From the NCBI RefSeq assembly GCF_004348995.1, contig NZ_SMKQ01000069.1, positions 1 to 38,119 on the forward strand: a stretch of DNA of 38,119 bases, given 5' to 3'. This DNA comes from Nonomuraea terrae. Its GTDB lineage: Bacteria > Actinomycetota > Actinomycetes > Streptosporangiales > Streptosporangiaceae. Below, in pieces: positions 7,112 through 15,905 of the stretch; within the stretch, counting starts at the first letter, position 1; each line of letters begins with the position of its first letter. The translations under genes and the position numbers were made by a program. The notes under the pieces are model-generated. The model was given only the letters and a program-made list of their open reading frames with translations. It did not search any database and had not been told where the DNA came from.

Positions 7112-8438
7112 TGACCCGCTCCTCCGGAAGCTGGTAGCGGCGGGTCCGGTCCTTCAGCGCGAGGGCCGAGCCCAAAGTGAGCGGCCCCGTCCGGCCGATG
7201 AACATGAGCAGCACCAGCAGCAGGTGGCCGGCCACCCCGGTGTCGGCGGTGATGCCGGTCGACAGGCCGGCCGTGCCGAAGGCCGACACCACCTCGAAGA
7301 GCACCCGGTCGAGGCTGTGCGGGGTGAGCGCCAGCAGCAGGTACGTCGAGACCGCCACCAGCGCCATGCTGACGAGGGTGAGCGAGATCGCCTGCCGCTG
7401 GGCCGCCTCGGGCAGCCGGCGGTGACCCACGTTCACCTGCGGCTCACCGCGCATCTCGGCCCAGACCACGAACGCCAGCAGCCCGAACGTGGTGACCTTG
7501 ATGCCGCCGGCCGTGCCGGCGCTGCCGCCGCCGATGAACATCAGCAGGTCGGTGGCCAGCCAGCTCGTCGGGTACATCTGCGAGATGTCGAGGCTGTTGA
7601 AGCCCGCGGTACGCGGCATCACGGCGGCGAAGAAGGCGGCCAGGAACTTGCCGGCGTCGTCGAGCGGGCCGAGCGTCCTCGGGTTGTGCCACTCGGTGCC
7701 GAGCAGGACGAGAGTGCCGCCGACGAGCAGCACCGCCGTGACCACCACGGTGACCCTGGTGAGCACCGACCAGCGGCGCGGGTGGCGCCAGTGCTTGACC
7801 AGCTCGAACACGACCGGGAACCCCAGCCCGCCGATGATCACCGCGACCGCGATGGTCAGGCAGATCCACGGGTCGGCCACGAACCGCATCAGGTTGTCCG
7901 GCCACAGCGCGAACCCGGCGTTGTTGAACGACGAGACCGCGTGGAAGAAGCCGAGGTAGAGGGCGCGGCCGAAGGACTCGTCGTACCCGAGCCAGAAGCG
8001 CCCGGCGAGCACCGTCGCGATGACCGCCTCGCAGCCCAGGCTGAACAGCACGACCTTCCTGACGACCACCCGGATGTCGCTCATGCTGAGCGTCTTGGTC
8101 TCCGCCTGCGCGAACGCCTTCGCGCGTAACCCGATCCGGCCGGAGATGATCACCGTGAACACGGTGGCCAGCGTCATGATGCCGAGCCCGCCGACCTGGA
8201 TGAGCCCGGCGATCACCACCTCGCCGAAGGTCGACCAGTGGGACTCGGTGTCGACGACGGCCAGCCCGGTGACGCAGGCGGCGGAGGTGGCGGTGAACAG
8301 CGCGACCAGCCAGCCCGCCGACTCCCCCGACGTGGTGGCCGCGGGGAGCATGAGCAGGACCGTGCCGACCGTCACGGCCGCGCCGAAGCCGAGCACCACG
8401 ACCTGCGAGGGATGCCAGAACAGGAATGCGCGCCCCAT
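7101..8438 (-). CDS. KtrB/TrkH-family potassium uptake protein
   Basis: The 445-residue membrane protein carries four M1-P-M2 repeats with the expected pore loops: TSAACVTGLAVVDT, SSFNNAGFAL, MPRTAGFNSLD and SAFGTAGLSTGI, each around the single-glycine selectivity filter. The third-repeat intramembrane loop (FIGGGSAGTAGGIKVTTF) is the gating loop known from KtrB. The length is nearer KtrB than TrkH. The ATG at 8438 follows GGAGGAGAAGG at good spacing and is preferred over an upstream GTG. No KtrA/TrkA RCK gene is adjacent; the regulatory ring subunit must be encoded elsewhere. It should import K+ with Na+ or H+ coupling. Confidence 0.92.
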   Translation of the reverse strand: MGRAFLFWHPSQVVVLGFGAAVTVGTVLLMLPAATTSGESAGWLVALFTATSAACVTGLAVVDTESHWSTFGEVVIAGLIQVGGLGIMTLATVFTVIISGRIGLRAKAFAQAETKTLSMSDIRVVVRKVVLFSLGCEAVIATVLAGRFWLGYDESFGRALYLGFFHAVSSFNNAGFALWPDNLMRFVADPWICLTIAVAVIIGGLGFPVVFELVKHWRHPRRWSVLTRVTVVVTAVLLVGGTLVLLGTEWHNPRTLGPLDDAGKFLAAFFAAVMPRTAGFNSLDISQMYPTSWLATDLLMFIGGGSAGTAGGIKVTTFGLLAFVVWAEMRGEPQVNVGHRRLPEAAQRQAISLTLVSMALVAVSTYLLLALTPHSLDRVLFEVVSAFGTAGLSTGITADTGVAGHLLLVLLMFIGRTGPLTLGSALALKDRTRRYQLPEERVIIG

Positions 8439-8546
8439 GATCCTTCTCCTCCGGCCACGGGACCGGCCCACACCGGACCGGCCGAAGACCGGGGCACACC
8501 CTAACAGCGCTCCCTGAGCGGACGCTGACGACCCCTGACGCGGCCG

Positions 8547-8897
8547 CTACGGCAGGTCCACCACACCGATGACGTCGGAGACGGCGATCGTGCCGTCTCC
8601 GCCGTCGCCCTGGTGGTAGCGGGAGTCGCGGGAGATGTGGCGGTGGTCGCTCATGACCCAGATCCGGCCCTGCGGCACCCGGATCCGGAACTTCAGCTTG
8701 GAGGCCGGCTCCGTCAGGTACGGCTCCTCCAGGGGCGCGCCGTCCACCAGCAGCCGTCCGCTCCCGTCGCAGCACTCCACCTCGGCACCGGGCACCCCGA
8801 TGACCCGCGAGACCTGGGGGCGCCCGGAGCCGCCGGAATGCCAGTACGCGGGCGCGTCGAAGACGATGACGTCCTCCCGGCGGGGCGCGAAGATCAC
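8547..8897 (-). pseudogene. signal peptidase I (S26) fragment without catalytic residues
   Basis: The 116-residue frame matches the C-terminal half of type I signal peptidases: RVIGVPGAEVE (box D region) and VMSDHRHISRDSRYH (box E, usually GDNRxxSxDSR). The N-terminal membrane segment and the serine box SMxPT are absent; the frame is closed by a stop codon upstream at about 8943. The residue before RVIG, normally the general-base lysine, is serine. No convincing ribosome binding site precedes the GTG. With both members of the Ser/Lys dyad missing, it is most likely a decayed or non-catalytic remnant. A short expressed S26-like protein is possible but less likely. Confidence 0.6.
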
Positions 8898-9027
8898 GGC
8901 GCCGTCTCGGTGCTTCCGCCGTAAGAAGTCCGGTTCGTGAAGATGTCATGCCGTGCTCGTGATCAGGTCTCTGGCCTGCGCCTTTGTCCGCCGCGAGGCT
9001 GGAACCAGTCGATGAGAGGGAGTCATC

Positions 9028-10008
9028 ATGGAGATCCTGCGGCAGCGGCGGGAGCACTGGCACGGGCCGCTCACGGCCTGCGCGGCGGCGATGGCGGTGC
9101 TGGCCGCCGTCAGCGTGATCGGCCTCGCGGTCGATGACCGGACGCTCCTGGGTCAGGCGGTGTGGCTGAAACCGGTCAAGTTCGCGGTGTCCTTCGGCCT
9201 GTACGCGATCACGCTGGCGTGGATGGTCGGCCTGGCCGGGCGCTTCCGGCGGGCGCTGTGGTGGCTGGGCACGGTCGTCGTGGGCGGGTTCGTCGTCCCG
9301 GAGATCTCGGCCATCGTCTTCCAGGCCGCGCGCGGCGTGCGCAGCCACTACAACGTCTCCACACCGCTGGACGAGACGGTCTTCATGGTCATGGGCGGGG
9401 CCGCGTACCTGGGGTGGGCGCTGACGTTCGCGCTGGGGGTGCTGCTGGTGGCGCAGCGGCGGGTCGATCGGCCGATGGCCTGGGCGATCCCGCTGGGGCT
9501 GGCCGTCTCCCTGGCCGGGATGTCCGTCGGCTACCTGATGACGGCCCCGACGCCGGACCAGGCGCAGGCGCTGACGGACGGGATGAGCCTGGACGTGATC
9601 GGCGCGCACAGCGTGGGCGCGCCCGACGGCGGCGCCGCCATGCCGGTCACCGGCTGGGAGACGGGCGCGGGCGACCTGCGGGTGGCGCACTTCGTCGGCC
9701 TGCACGCCCTCCAGGTGCTGCCGCTGGTCGCGATCGGCCTGCGGCTGCTCTCCCGCCGCTTCACCGCCCTGGCGGGCGCGGCGACCAGGACGGCGCTGGT
9801 GGTCGTCGCCGCGTTCGGCTACGCGGGGCTCACGGGGCTGGTGCTCTGGCAGGCGCAGCGCGGCCAGTCGCTCCTCCAGCCCGACGCCCTGACCCTGACG
9901 GCCGCGGCCGCCCTCGCGGGGCTGGTGGCCACCGCGACGGCGCTGGTCCTGGCCGTCGCGCGTCCTTCGGGCAGGCACGTCACAGCGGCAGCGGGATCCG
10001 GTCGATGA
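9028..10008 (+). CDS. integral membrane protein of unknown function
   Basis: The 326-residue protein is dominated by about eight hydrophobic segments (for example 18-36, 49-70, 75-98, 126-148, 157-177, 222-240, 250-275 and 283-305) with short charged loops, including SHYNVSTPLDETVF and a longer polar loop around residues 180-220. I do not recognise a family with certainty. The ATG follows GAGGGAG at good spacing. Its 3' end overlaps the convergent HupE-like gene by 29 bases. Nothing nearby fixes a role. Confidence 0.8.
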   Translation: MEILRQRREHWHGPLTACAAAMAVLAAVSVIGLAVDDRTLLGQAVWLKPVKFAVSFGLYAITLAWMVGLAGRFRRALWWLGTVVVGGFVVPEISAIVFQAARGVRSHYNVSTPLDETVFMVMGGAAYLGWALTFALGVLLVAQRRVDRPMAWAIPLGLAVSLAGMSVGYLMTAPTPDQAQALTDGMSLDVIGAHSVGAPDGGAAMPVTGWETGAGDLRVAHFVGLHALQVLPLVAIGLRLLSRRFTALAGAATRTALVVVAAFGYAGLTGLVLWQAQRGQSLLQPDALTLTAAAALAGLVATATALVLAVARPSGRHVTAAAGSGR

Positions 10009-11092
10009 ACCAGTACAGGCTGACCGCGACGATGGGCGCCGACAGCGCGGCGAGCGCCCATCGGGCCGAGGGCGTCCGGCGCAGCAGCACCAGCGGCGGG
10101 AACAGCACCGCGATGAGCGCGAGCTGGGTCAGCTCGATGCCGACGTTGAAGCTCAGCAACGACAGCAGCAGCTCCCACGAGCCGCTCCGGTCGATGTCGA
10201 GCGCGCCCGCGAAGCCCAGCCCGTGCACCAGGCCGAACGCGAACACGATCGGCAGCCGCCACCTGCCCAGCCGGTCCTCCTGCCGGCCGAGCAGGTTGGC
10301 GACCGCGACGACGGCGATCGACGCCGCGACGACCGGCTCGACCACGGCTCCGGGCACGTCCACGACGCCCATCGCCGCCAGCAGGAAGGTGATGCTGTGG
10401 GCCGCGGTGAAGGCGGAGGCCGTGACGACGACGTCGCGCAGCCGCCGCGCGCCGATGAGCAGGGCGAGCAGGAAGAGGATGTGGTCCAGCCCGCTCAGCA
10501 GGTGCTCGGCGCCGAGCATCAGGAACTCGCCGGCCTGGGCCGTCGCCTCACGCTCGCCGACCCGCAGCGTCGGGCTCTCGGCGACCAGCACCGCGGAGCC
10601 CTTCCTGCCGTCGAGGTCGTAGCGGACGAGCGTCTCCGTGCTGTGCACGAAGCTCTCCGCGTCGGGGAAGAGCGCGCTGGAGATCGCGTGGCCGCCCCCG
10701 GCCTCGCCGGGGCAGTCGAAGGCGTACGTCAGCACCGCGAAGGCCGCTTCATCCCGCACGCGCACGTCGGCGTCGCGGGCCAGGGTGGGCGCGCACGGCC
10801 GGTCGTCGTAGGCGAGGGCGAAGCGGCGGGTGACGTACTCGGTCACCGCGTCGCGGTTGACGGCCAGCTGGCGGAGCTGCTCCGTCCGCTCCTTGGCCTC
10901 GTAGGCCTCGGCGTAGAGCCAGGCCGACTTCATGAGCAGGTCGTATTCGAGTTCGAGCACGGCGGTGACGTCCGGGCTCGTGCCGGTGACCCGCACGTGG
11001 GCCTTCGTCGTGGCGTCGTGCGCCGCCGCCGGGGCGGCCGCCGCGCCGCAGAAGAGGACGGCGAGGACGGCGGCGAGCAGGCTGCGGGACAT
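9980..11092 (-). CDS. HupE/UreJ-family membrane protein with secreted N-terminal domain
   Basis: The 370-residue protein starts with a signal peptide (MSRSLLAAVLAVLFCGAAAAPAAAHD), then an extracytoplasmic domain to about residue 185. Six or seven membrane segments follow, holding the HupE/UreJ signatures GAEHLLSGLDHILF, SAFTAAHSITF, EPVVAASIAVVAVANL and FGLVHGLGFAG. The conserved histidines of these motifs suggest metal handling; HupE/UreJ relatives are linked to nickel or cobalt supply of hydrogenases and ureases. This two-domain version is of unproven function. An AGGAG precedes the ATG. It lies downstream of the metallophosphoesterase gene on the same strand, with a strong hairpin between them. 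A link to the urease-like locus 21 kb away is possible but not shown. Confidence 0.85.
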   Translation of the reverse strand: MSRSLLAAVLAVLFCGAAAAPAAAHDATTKAHVRVTGTSPDVTAVLELEYDLLMKSAWLYAEAYEAKERTEQLRQLAVNRDAVTEYVTRRFALAYDDRPCAPTLARDADVRVRDEAAFAVLTYAFDCPGEAGGGHAISSALFPDAESFVHSTETLVRYDLDGRKGSAVLVAESPTLRVGEREATAQAGEFLMLGAEHLLSGLDHILFLLALLIGARRLRDVVVTASAFTAAHSITFLLAAMGVVDVPGAVVEPVVAASIAVVAVANLLGRQEDRLGRWRLPIVFAFGLVHGLGFAGALDIDRSGSWELLLSLLSFNVGIELTQLALIAVLFPPLVLLRRTPSARWALAALSAPIVAVSLYWFIDRIPLPL

Positions 11093-11111
11093 GGTCGCTC
11101 CTGGGGAGAGG

Positions 11112-11143
11112 CCGCCGCCCCGGACCGGGATCCGGGACGGCGG
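11112..11143 (-). terminator. hairpin between metallophosphoesterase and HupE-like genes
   Basis: CCGCCGCCCCGGA (11112-11124) and TCCGGGACGGCGG (11131-11143) pair at 12 of 13 positions around a 6-base loop. The hairpin starts 9 bases after the stop of the metallophosphoesterase gene and lies about 20 bases before the HupE-like start. There is no U-run, as is common in high-G+C actinobacteria, so it may terminate, attenuate or stabilise the transcript. Confidence 0.55.
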
Positions 11144-11152
11144 TGTGATCGG

Positions 11153-14100
11153 CTAGCGGGTGAACCAGCGGTACATGGGCGAGCCGGAGTCCCACTTACC
11201 GGGGCGCCCGTGCGCGTCCTTCGTCACGAACACGCTCGGCTCGGACGCGGTCACGCCGCCGCCGGCCGAACGCGCCGTGACGAACCAGGCGTAGGCCGTG
11301 TCGGGCTTGAGCCGGTCCCAGGTGACGGAGGCGACCTGGCCGGAGGCGACCTTGCTCTTGCCGATGGTCCGCGTGGCGTTGTAGAGCGCCAGCGAGTCGG
11401 TCTGGAACGTCGTCGTCCGAGTGGTGAGGTCGACCGGCAGCACCATGGTGTCCTCGCGCCCGTCGTAGCGGTGCAGCGGGTCGTACTCGGTGGCGCCGAA
11501 CTCGTCGAGCAGCGGCGAGTAGGTGTCCACGCTCATCTCGGACCGCTTGACGTCGAACTGCAGCAGGCGCAGGAAGCTCGCGCCGAACTGGAGCTGGTCG
11601 TCCGGGTTGTACCCGCCGATCTCGGTGAGGCCGAGACGGTCGGCCGAGACGGTGTAGAACTGGTAGTCCGCGAGCAGCTCCACGACGCCCTTGCCGACCT
11701 GGCCGACCTTCGGCTTCACGTTCGTCCCGACGCCGTGCTCGTGGCCGGCGAGGATGAGGAAGACGTTCGGGTTCTTCTCGACCACGGTCTTGTAGAGCAT
11801 CGAGCCGTCGGGGGCGGAGAATCCGGCGCCGCGCCCGTCGGGGCTGGTGCTCGGCACGAGGTAGTCGTGCGAGAGCAGGATGCCGTTGCGGTTCGGGAAC
11901 TTCTTGAAGACGGAGTCGGCCCACTCGGCCTCCTCCCGCGTCACGCCGTACGACAGGCCGACCACGACGAAGTCCAGGCCACCGGCCGAGAACAGGTCGT
12001 AGTGGTTCTGGTTGTCGCCCTCCCGCCACGGGCCGCCGTACTCGGCGTGCTGCCAGCCCTGCGAGCCGTCCTGGTAGCGCTCGGGGCCGTAGTACTTGTT
12101 GTAGATCGCGTCGGGGCCGTTCTCGGTGCCCGACTGGTTGTCGTGGTTGCCGGCGATGACGCCGTTCGGGATGCCGGCGTCGTCCAGTACCTTCTGCTGC
12201 TTCGACGACACCTCCATCTCGCCCACGACCTGCCGCTGCATGGCCTCGTCGGCGGGCTTGCGGATGTTGTTCTCGATGATGTCGCCGGTGTGGGCGACGT
12301 AGGAGATCTTCCGCTGGTCCTTGTTGTCCTTGATCCAGTTGACGATGCCGGCGTAGGCCGACTCCCACACCGCGCGCTCCTCGGCCGTCTCCTGCTCCAC
12401 CGCGCCCTCGGAGAGGTACTGCGTGTCGGTGAAGTGCGCGATCGAGAAGTCGTACGAGGCGGGGTCGTCGAAGCCGTTGCGGTCGCCCGCGTCGATGTCG
12501 TCGGCGAACGGGTCCTCGCCCGTCACCATGACGTGCACCCGCTGCCTGTCGATGTGGTCGGCGTCCACGACCGACGTCAGCACGGTCTCGCCGTCGGCGG
12601 CGCCGCGGGCGCTGGTCAGCAGGTCCCACGCCTCGGACCTGGTGTTCCACACCCGTAGCGACACCAGCCGCTCGGGGTCGGCGACGCCCTCCCAGCGCAG
12701 CACCGGGGCGTCCACATGGTCCTTCACCTGCACGTCGAACCGCTGGTAGACGATCTCCTGGCCGGAGGGCGCGGCGAGGGTGCGGCCGTCGGCGGGCTCC
12801 AGCCCCTCGGCCTTGACCTTCCGCTCTCCCTCGACCTCCAGGGTCGACGGCACGGACGCCGACGTGCCCTGGTAGGCCTGGTTCGGGGTGAGGATCTCGG
12901 CCGCCGAGAACGTGGCCGTCACCTCACCGCCGTCCGGCTCGGCCACCTTCGCCGAGAGCGTGACGGAACCCGACACGTCGGTGCTGCCCGAGGCCGGGCT
13001 CACCTCGGCGGGCGCGTCCGGGATGCCCGCGGACTCGAACACGACCTCGCGGGCCGTGGTGTTGCCGAGCCCGTCCGCGCCGGACACCGCCAGCGTGTGC
13101 CGGCCGGCCTTCAACCCGGGGCCGATCTGGGCGCCCAGCTCGACCGGCTGCCCGTCGAGCTTGACGTCGGGGCCGGACACGACGCCGGAGGCGTCCTCCA
13201 GCGCGACGTCCAGCACGACCGAGGCGGTGATCTTCTCCCCGCCGGCGGGGACGCTCCTCGCCACCTCCGGCGCGGAGTTGTCGGTGATCAGCACGCGGGT
13301 GGCGGTCTCGCCCGAGGCCGACGTCGCGGCGATGGTGTGCCTGCCGTCCTTGAGCGCGGCCGTGTCGACGTCGGCGCGCAGGCCGCGGGCCGGGGCCTCC
13401 ACCAGGAACTGCAGGTCGATCTCGGTCCGCGGGTTCACGTTGTCGCCGCAGTTGCCGTCGCCCATGCTGTAGGAGGACTTGAGCATCTGGCCGGCGGCCG
13501 TGCCCGCCGCCGGGGTCAGCGTGATGTTGGAGATCGTGAAGTCGTCGCGGTTGTTCCCGCACGACGTCGGGTAGGTGCCGGCCACGAAGTCGATCGTGTT
13601 CCAGCCGGTCACCAGGTACTCGTTCGGGATCGGCAGGTTCACGCGGGTGCTGACGAAGTCGCCGTCGAGCACTACCTTCTGACCGTTGACCAGCACGTGG
13701 TTCTGGTAGCGGGCCTCGATCGAGTTGGTGGCCACGTCGAAGCCGAGGGTGGCCTCGCCGGAGCCGAGCGTCCGCGTGACGCGCACGGCCGGGGCCTCGA
13801 TCGTGTAGCGCAGCTCGGCCTCGCGCAGCGCGGTCTCGCTGCTGCCGCAGGTGCCGTCGCCCATCTCGTACGAGGGCTTGACGTCCTGGCCGGTCACCTC
13901 GGCGCCGTCGAGAGCGAGCTCCACGTCGCCGATGGTGAAGTCGTCGCGGCCGTCGCCGCAGGACTCCCGGTAGTCGCCGGTGACGACCTTGATCGTGTTG
14001 TCGCCCGGCACGAGGTGGCGGGCCGGGATCGCGACGGTCACCCGCTGGTTCGCGTACGAGCCGCCGAGGTCGATGCGCTTGCCGTTGACCAGCAGGAAGT

Positions 14101-15112
14101 CGTCGTAGCGGTCGTCGATCGAGTCGGCGCCCACGTCGAAGCCGAATGTCGCGGCGCCGTCGCCGAGGGTGGCCTTCGCGGGCGGCTCCTCCTCGTCGAC
14201 GGTGAGGGACTCGACGCCGCCCGTCCCGGTCGCCGGGAGCGAGGCGAAGACCGGCTTGACGCCCGCCACGAGCGTGCCGTCCGTGGGCTCCACGCGCGGC
14301 GCGCCCGCGGGGGCGTTGTTCACGGTCACGGTGTGCGTGACGGTGACGCCGGCCGCGGTGGTCGCGGTGATGGCGTGCTCGCCGTTGGACAGCGTGGCGG
14401 TGTCCAGGTCCGCGCTGAGGCCGGTGGTGCCCCGCGGGTCGGACTGGGTGAAGAACTTCAGGGTGGCGCGCTTGAGCAGCGTGGTGTTCGTGCCGCAGCT
14501 GCCGTCGCCGAAGGAGAGCGTGTACGGGTTCTCCTCGCCGTCGGCGACCTCGCCGAGCAGTTCGAGGCCCACGTCGGACAGCACGTAGTCGTCGTAGTTG
14601 GAGCCGCACGAGCTGTCGATCGCCCCGACCACGATCTCGACGGTGTTCTCCCCCTTGACCAGGTGCTCGTTGGGGATCTCCATTGTGGCGCGCTCGTTGA
14701 CGAAGTCGCCGATGTCGCTGCGGTAGGCGCCGTTCACCAGCACGTAGCTGTGGTAGCGGGCCTCGACCGAGTTGGAGCCGACGTCGAAGCTCAGCTTGGA
14801 GACGCCCACCGTACGGGTGGCGTCGAGGCTCTTGTCGTCCACCGCGAGCGCGGTGACGCTGTCACCGGCCGTGGCCGGGACCGCCGCGACCTTCGCCGTC
14901 CCCTCCAGGAACGAGCCGTCGGCGGGGGTGAGCGCGGGAGGAGTCGCCGTACCGGTCGGCGTGGGGGTGGGCCGTCCCCTGCCCTGCTGTACCGGGTCGG
15001 CGTGCGCCGCGGTCACGAGGCTGCTGACGAGCAGCGCCGCGATCCCGGCGGCCGTGACCAGGCGCCCCCTGCGGCATAAGCCGCCCAGGAGTCGTGCTGC
15101 CATTGGCTGCAT
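11153..15112 (-). CDS. large secreted metallophosphoesterase with three Cys-pair modules
   Basis: The protein is 1,319 residues from ATG 15112, chosen because AAGGGA lies 9 bases before it; GTG 15130 would add six residues. A signal peptide ends near AAHADP (about 34-40) and a Pro/Thr-rich linker follows. Three tandem copies of a roughly 120-residue beta-rich module lie at about 104-222, 320-439 and 451-572, each with two cysteines exactly 37 residues apart (169/206, 385/422, 518/555). More Ig-like segments lead to a calcineurin-type phosphoesterase: HFTDTQ (893-898), HTGD (941-944), GNHD (988-991), SHD (1081-1083) and GHEH (1123-1126). A fibronectin-III-like tail (about 1235-1295) ends the protein. 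It should act outside the cell on a phosphoester; the modules may bind polysaccharide or phosphopolymer. Confidence 0.88.
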   Translation of the reverse strand: MQPMAARLLGGLCRRGRLVTAAGIAALLVSSLVTAAHADPVQQGRGRPTPTPTGTATPPALTPADGSFLEGTAKVAAVPATAGDSVTALAVDDKSLDATRTVGVSKLSFDVGSNSVEARYHSYVLVNGAYRSDIGDFVNERATMEIPNEHLVKGENTVEIVVGAIDSSCGSNYDDYVLSDVGLELLGEVADGEENPYTLSFGDGSCGTNTTLLKRATLKFFTQSDPRGTTGLSADLDTATLSNGEHAITATTAAGVTVTHTVTVNNAPAGAPRVEPTDGTLVAGVKPVFASLPATGTGGVESLTVDEEEPPAKATLGDGAATFGFDVGADSIDDRYDDFLLVNGKRIDLGGSYANQRVTVAIPARHLVPGDNTIKVVTGDYRESCGDGRDDFTIGDVELALDGAEVTGQDVKPSYEMGDGTCGSSETALREAELRYTIEAPAVRVTRTLGSGEATLGFDVATNSIEARYQNHVLVNGQKVVLDGDFVSTRVNLPIPNEYLVTGWNTIDFVAGTYPTSCGNNRDDFTISNITLTPAAGTAAGQMLKSSYSMGDGNCGDNVNPRTEIDLQFLVEAPARGLRADVDTAALKDGRHTIAATSASGETATRVLITDNSAPEVARSVPAGGEKITASVVLDVALEDASGVVSGPDVKLDGQPVELGAQIGPGLKAGRHTLAVSGADGLGNTTAREVVFESAGIPDAPAEVSPASGSTDVSGSVTLSAKVAEPDGGEVTATFSAAEILTPNQAYQGTSASVPSTLEVEGERKVKAEGLEPADGRTLAAPSGQEIVYQRFDVQVKDHVDAPVLRWEGVADPERLVSLRVWNTRSEAWDLLTSARGAADGETVLTSVVDADHIDRQRVHVMVTGEDPFADDIDAGDRNGFDDPASYDFSIAHFTDTQYLSEGAVEQETAEERAVWESAYAGIVNWIKDNKDQRKISYVAHTGDIIENNIRKPADEAMQRQVVGEMEVSSKQQKVLDDAGIPNGVIAGNHDNQSGTENGPDAIYNKYYGPERYQDGSQGWQHAEYGGPWREGDNQNHYDLFSAGGLDFVVVGLSYGVTREEAEWADSVFKKFPNRNGILLSHDYLVPSTSPDGRGAGFSAPDGSMLYKTVVEKNPNVFLILAGHEHGVGTNVKPKVGQVGKGVVELLADYQFYTVSADRLGLTEIGGYNPDDQLQFGASFLRLLQFDVKRSEMSVDTYSPLLDEFGATEYDPLHRYDGREDTMVLPVDLTTRTTTFQTDSLALYNATRTIGKSKVASGQVASVTWDRLKPDTAYAWFVTARSAGGGVTASEPSVFVTKDAHGRPGKWDSGSPMYRWFTR

Positions 15113-15130
15113 CAGATGCAGTCCCTTCAC

Positions 15131-15185
15131 TCACGTTCATGTTGATCAGGCGGCTAGCCACGATGGAGCGCCCGGATGAACGTGA
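15131..15185. promoter_or_regulatory. 10-base perfect inverted repeat upstream of metallophosphoesterase gene
   Basis: TCACGTTCAT (15131-15140) and ATGAACGTGA (15176-15185) are perfect inverted arms separated by 35 bases, starting 18 bases before the chosen ATG. Widely spaced arms like these suit a dimeric regulator bound on one DNA face or a looped operator. The region 15131-15259 holds no other gene. Confidence 0.45.
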
Positions 15186-15259
15186 TGTGTGGAGGGACTG
15201 AAGGGGACGGAAACCGCCGCAGAAAGCGCCCCCGACTGGCTTTCCGCGGCGTTTCACGT

Positions 15260-15300
15260 GCGCGCCCGCCGCACCTGCCCCCGCTGTGCGGCGGGCGCGC
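15260..15300 (-). terminator. strong hairpin downstream of the FMN reductase gene
   Basis: Arms 15260-15274 (GCGCGCCCGCCGCAC) and 15286-15300 form a perfect 15-base-pair G+C stem around an 11-base loop. It begins two bases after the stop codon of the FMN reductase gene on the minus strand. No U-tract follows. The position argues for a transcription terminator. Confidence 0.75.
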
Positions 15301-15302
15301 GC

Positions 15303-15878
15303 TCAGACGGCGCGCAGCGGGGCGAGCGCCTTGCTCCACGCCACGACGTCGTCGAGCACGGCGTTCACCGCGCCGGTCTGGTGCTCGCCGGGCGTGAAGA
15401 CGCTGTAGTTCTCGAAGTCCTCACGGAACGTCAGGATGACCGCTGTGGCCACGTCGGCCATCTTGAGCTGGCCGGCGACCAGCCGCAGGTTCTCCACGGC
15501 CCGGGCGCCGCCCACCTCGCCGTAGCCGACGAACCCGACGGCCTTGTTGGTCCACTCCTTGTACAGGAAGTCGATCGCGTTCTTCAGCGCACCCGAGGTC
15601 GCGTGGTTGTACTCGGGCGTCACGATCACAAAGCCGTCGAACGAGTCGATCTTCCGGGCCCACTCGAAGGTGTGGGGCTGCGAGTACTGCCCCATGATCG
15701 GCATGGCGAGCTCATCCAGGTGCGGCAGCTTGTAGTCGAGCAAGTCGACGAGCTCGTACTCCGCGTCGTCACGCTTGGAGGCGATCTCGTGGACCCAGCG
15801 CGCCACGGCCTCGCCGTTACGCCCCGGGCGGGTACTGCCGAGGATGATTCCGATCCTGGTCAACGAAGTGGTTCCCAT
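15303..15878 (-). CDS. NADPH-dependent FMN reductase / quinone reductase
   Basis: This 191-residue flavodoxin-like protein has the FMN-phosphate loop GSTRPGRNGEAV (residues 14-25) and the PEYNHATSGALKNAIDFL segment (about 88-105), both diagnostic of the NADPH-dependent FMN reductase/azoreductase family. It should reduce FMN, quinones or azo compounds in the cytoplasm, a usual oxidative- or xenobiotic-stress function. An AGGGA motif precedes the ATG. It is divergent from a MarR regulator across a 92-base gap with palindromes, a common arrangement in which the MarR protein represses the reductase until it meets an electrophile or oxidant. The physiological substrate is not specified. Confidence 0.9.
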   Translation of the reverse strand: MGTTSLTRIGIILGSTRPGRNGEAVARWVHEIASKRDDAEYELVDLLDYKLPHLDELAMPIMGQYSQPHTFEWARKIDSFDGFVIVTPEYNHATSGALKNAIDFLYKEWTNKAVGFVGYGEVGGARAVENLRLVAGQLKMADVATAVILTFREDFENYSVFTPGEHQTGAVNAVLDDVVAWSKALAPLRAV

Positions 15879-15905
15879 TTATGTCGATCCCTCGGTGAGG
15901 GTAGA

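Noticed and set aside
9980..11092. HupE/UreJ-like protein as part of the urease-like system
   Set aside because: The family name suggests urease nickel supply, but the gene is 21 kb away, in another transcription unit, and this two-domain subtype has no proven role.
12716..15079. 787-codon plus-strand frame opposite the metallophosphoesterase
   Set aside because: It is a G+C-driven open frame of Val/Gly/Arg/Asp-rich text antisense to a gene with intact catalytic motifs.
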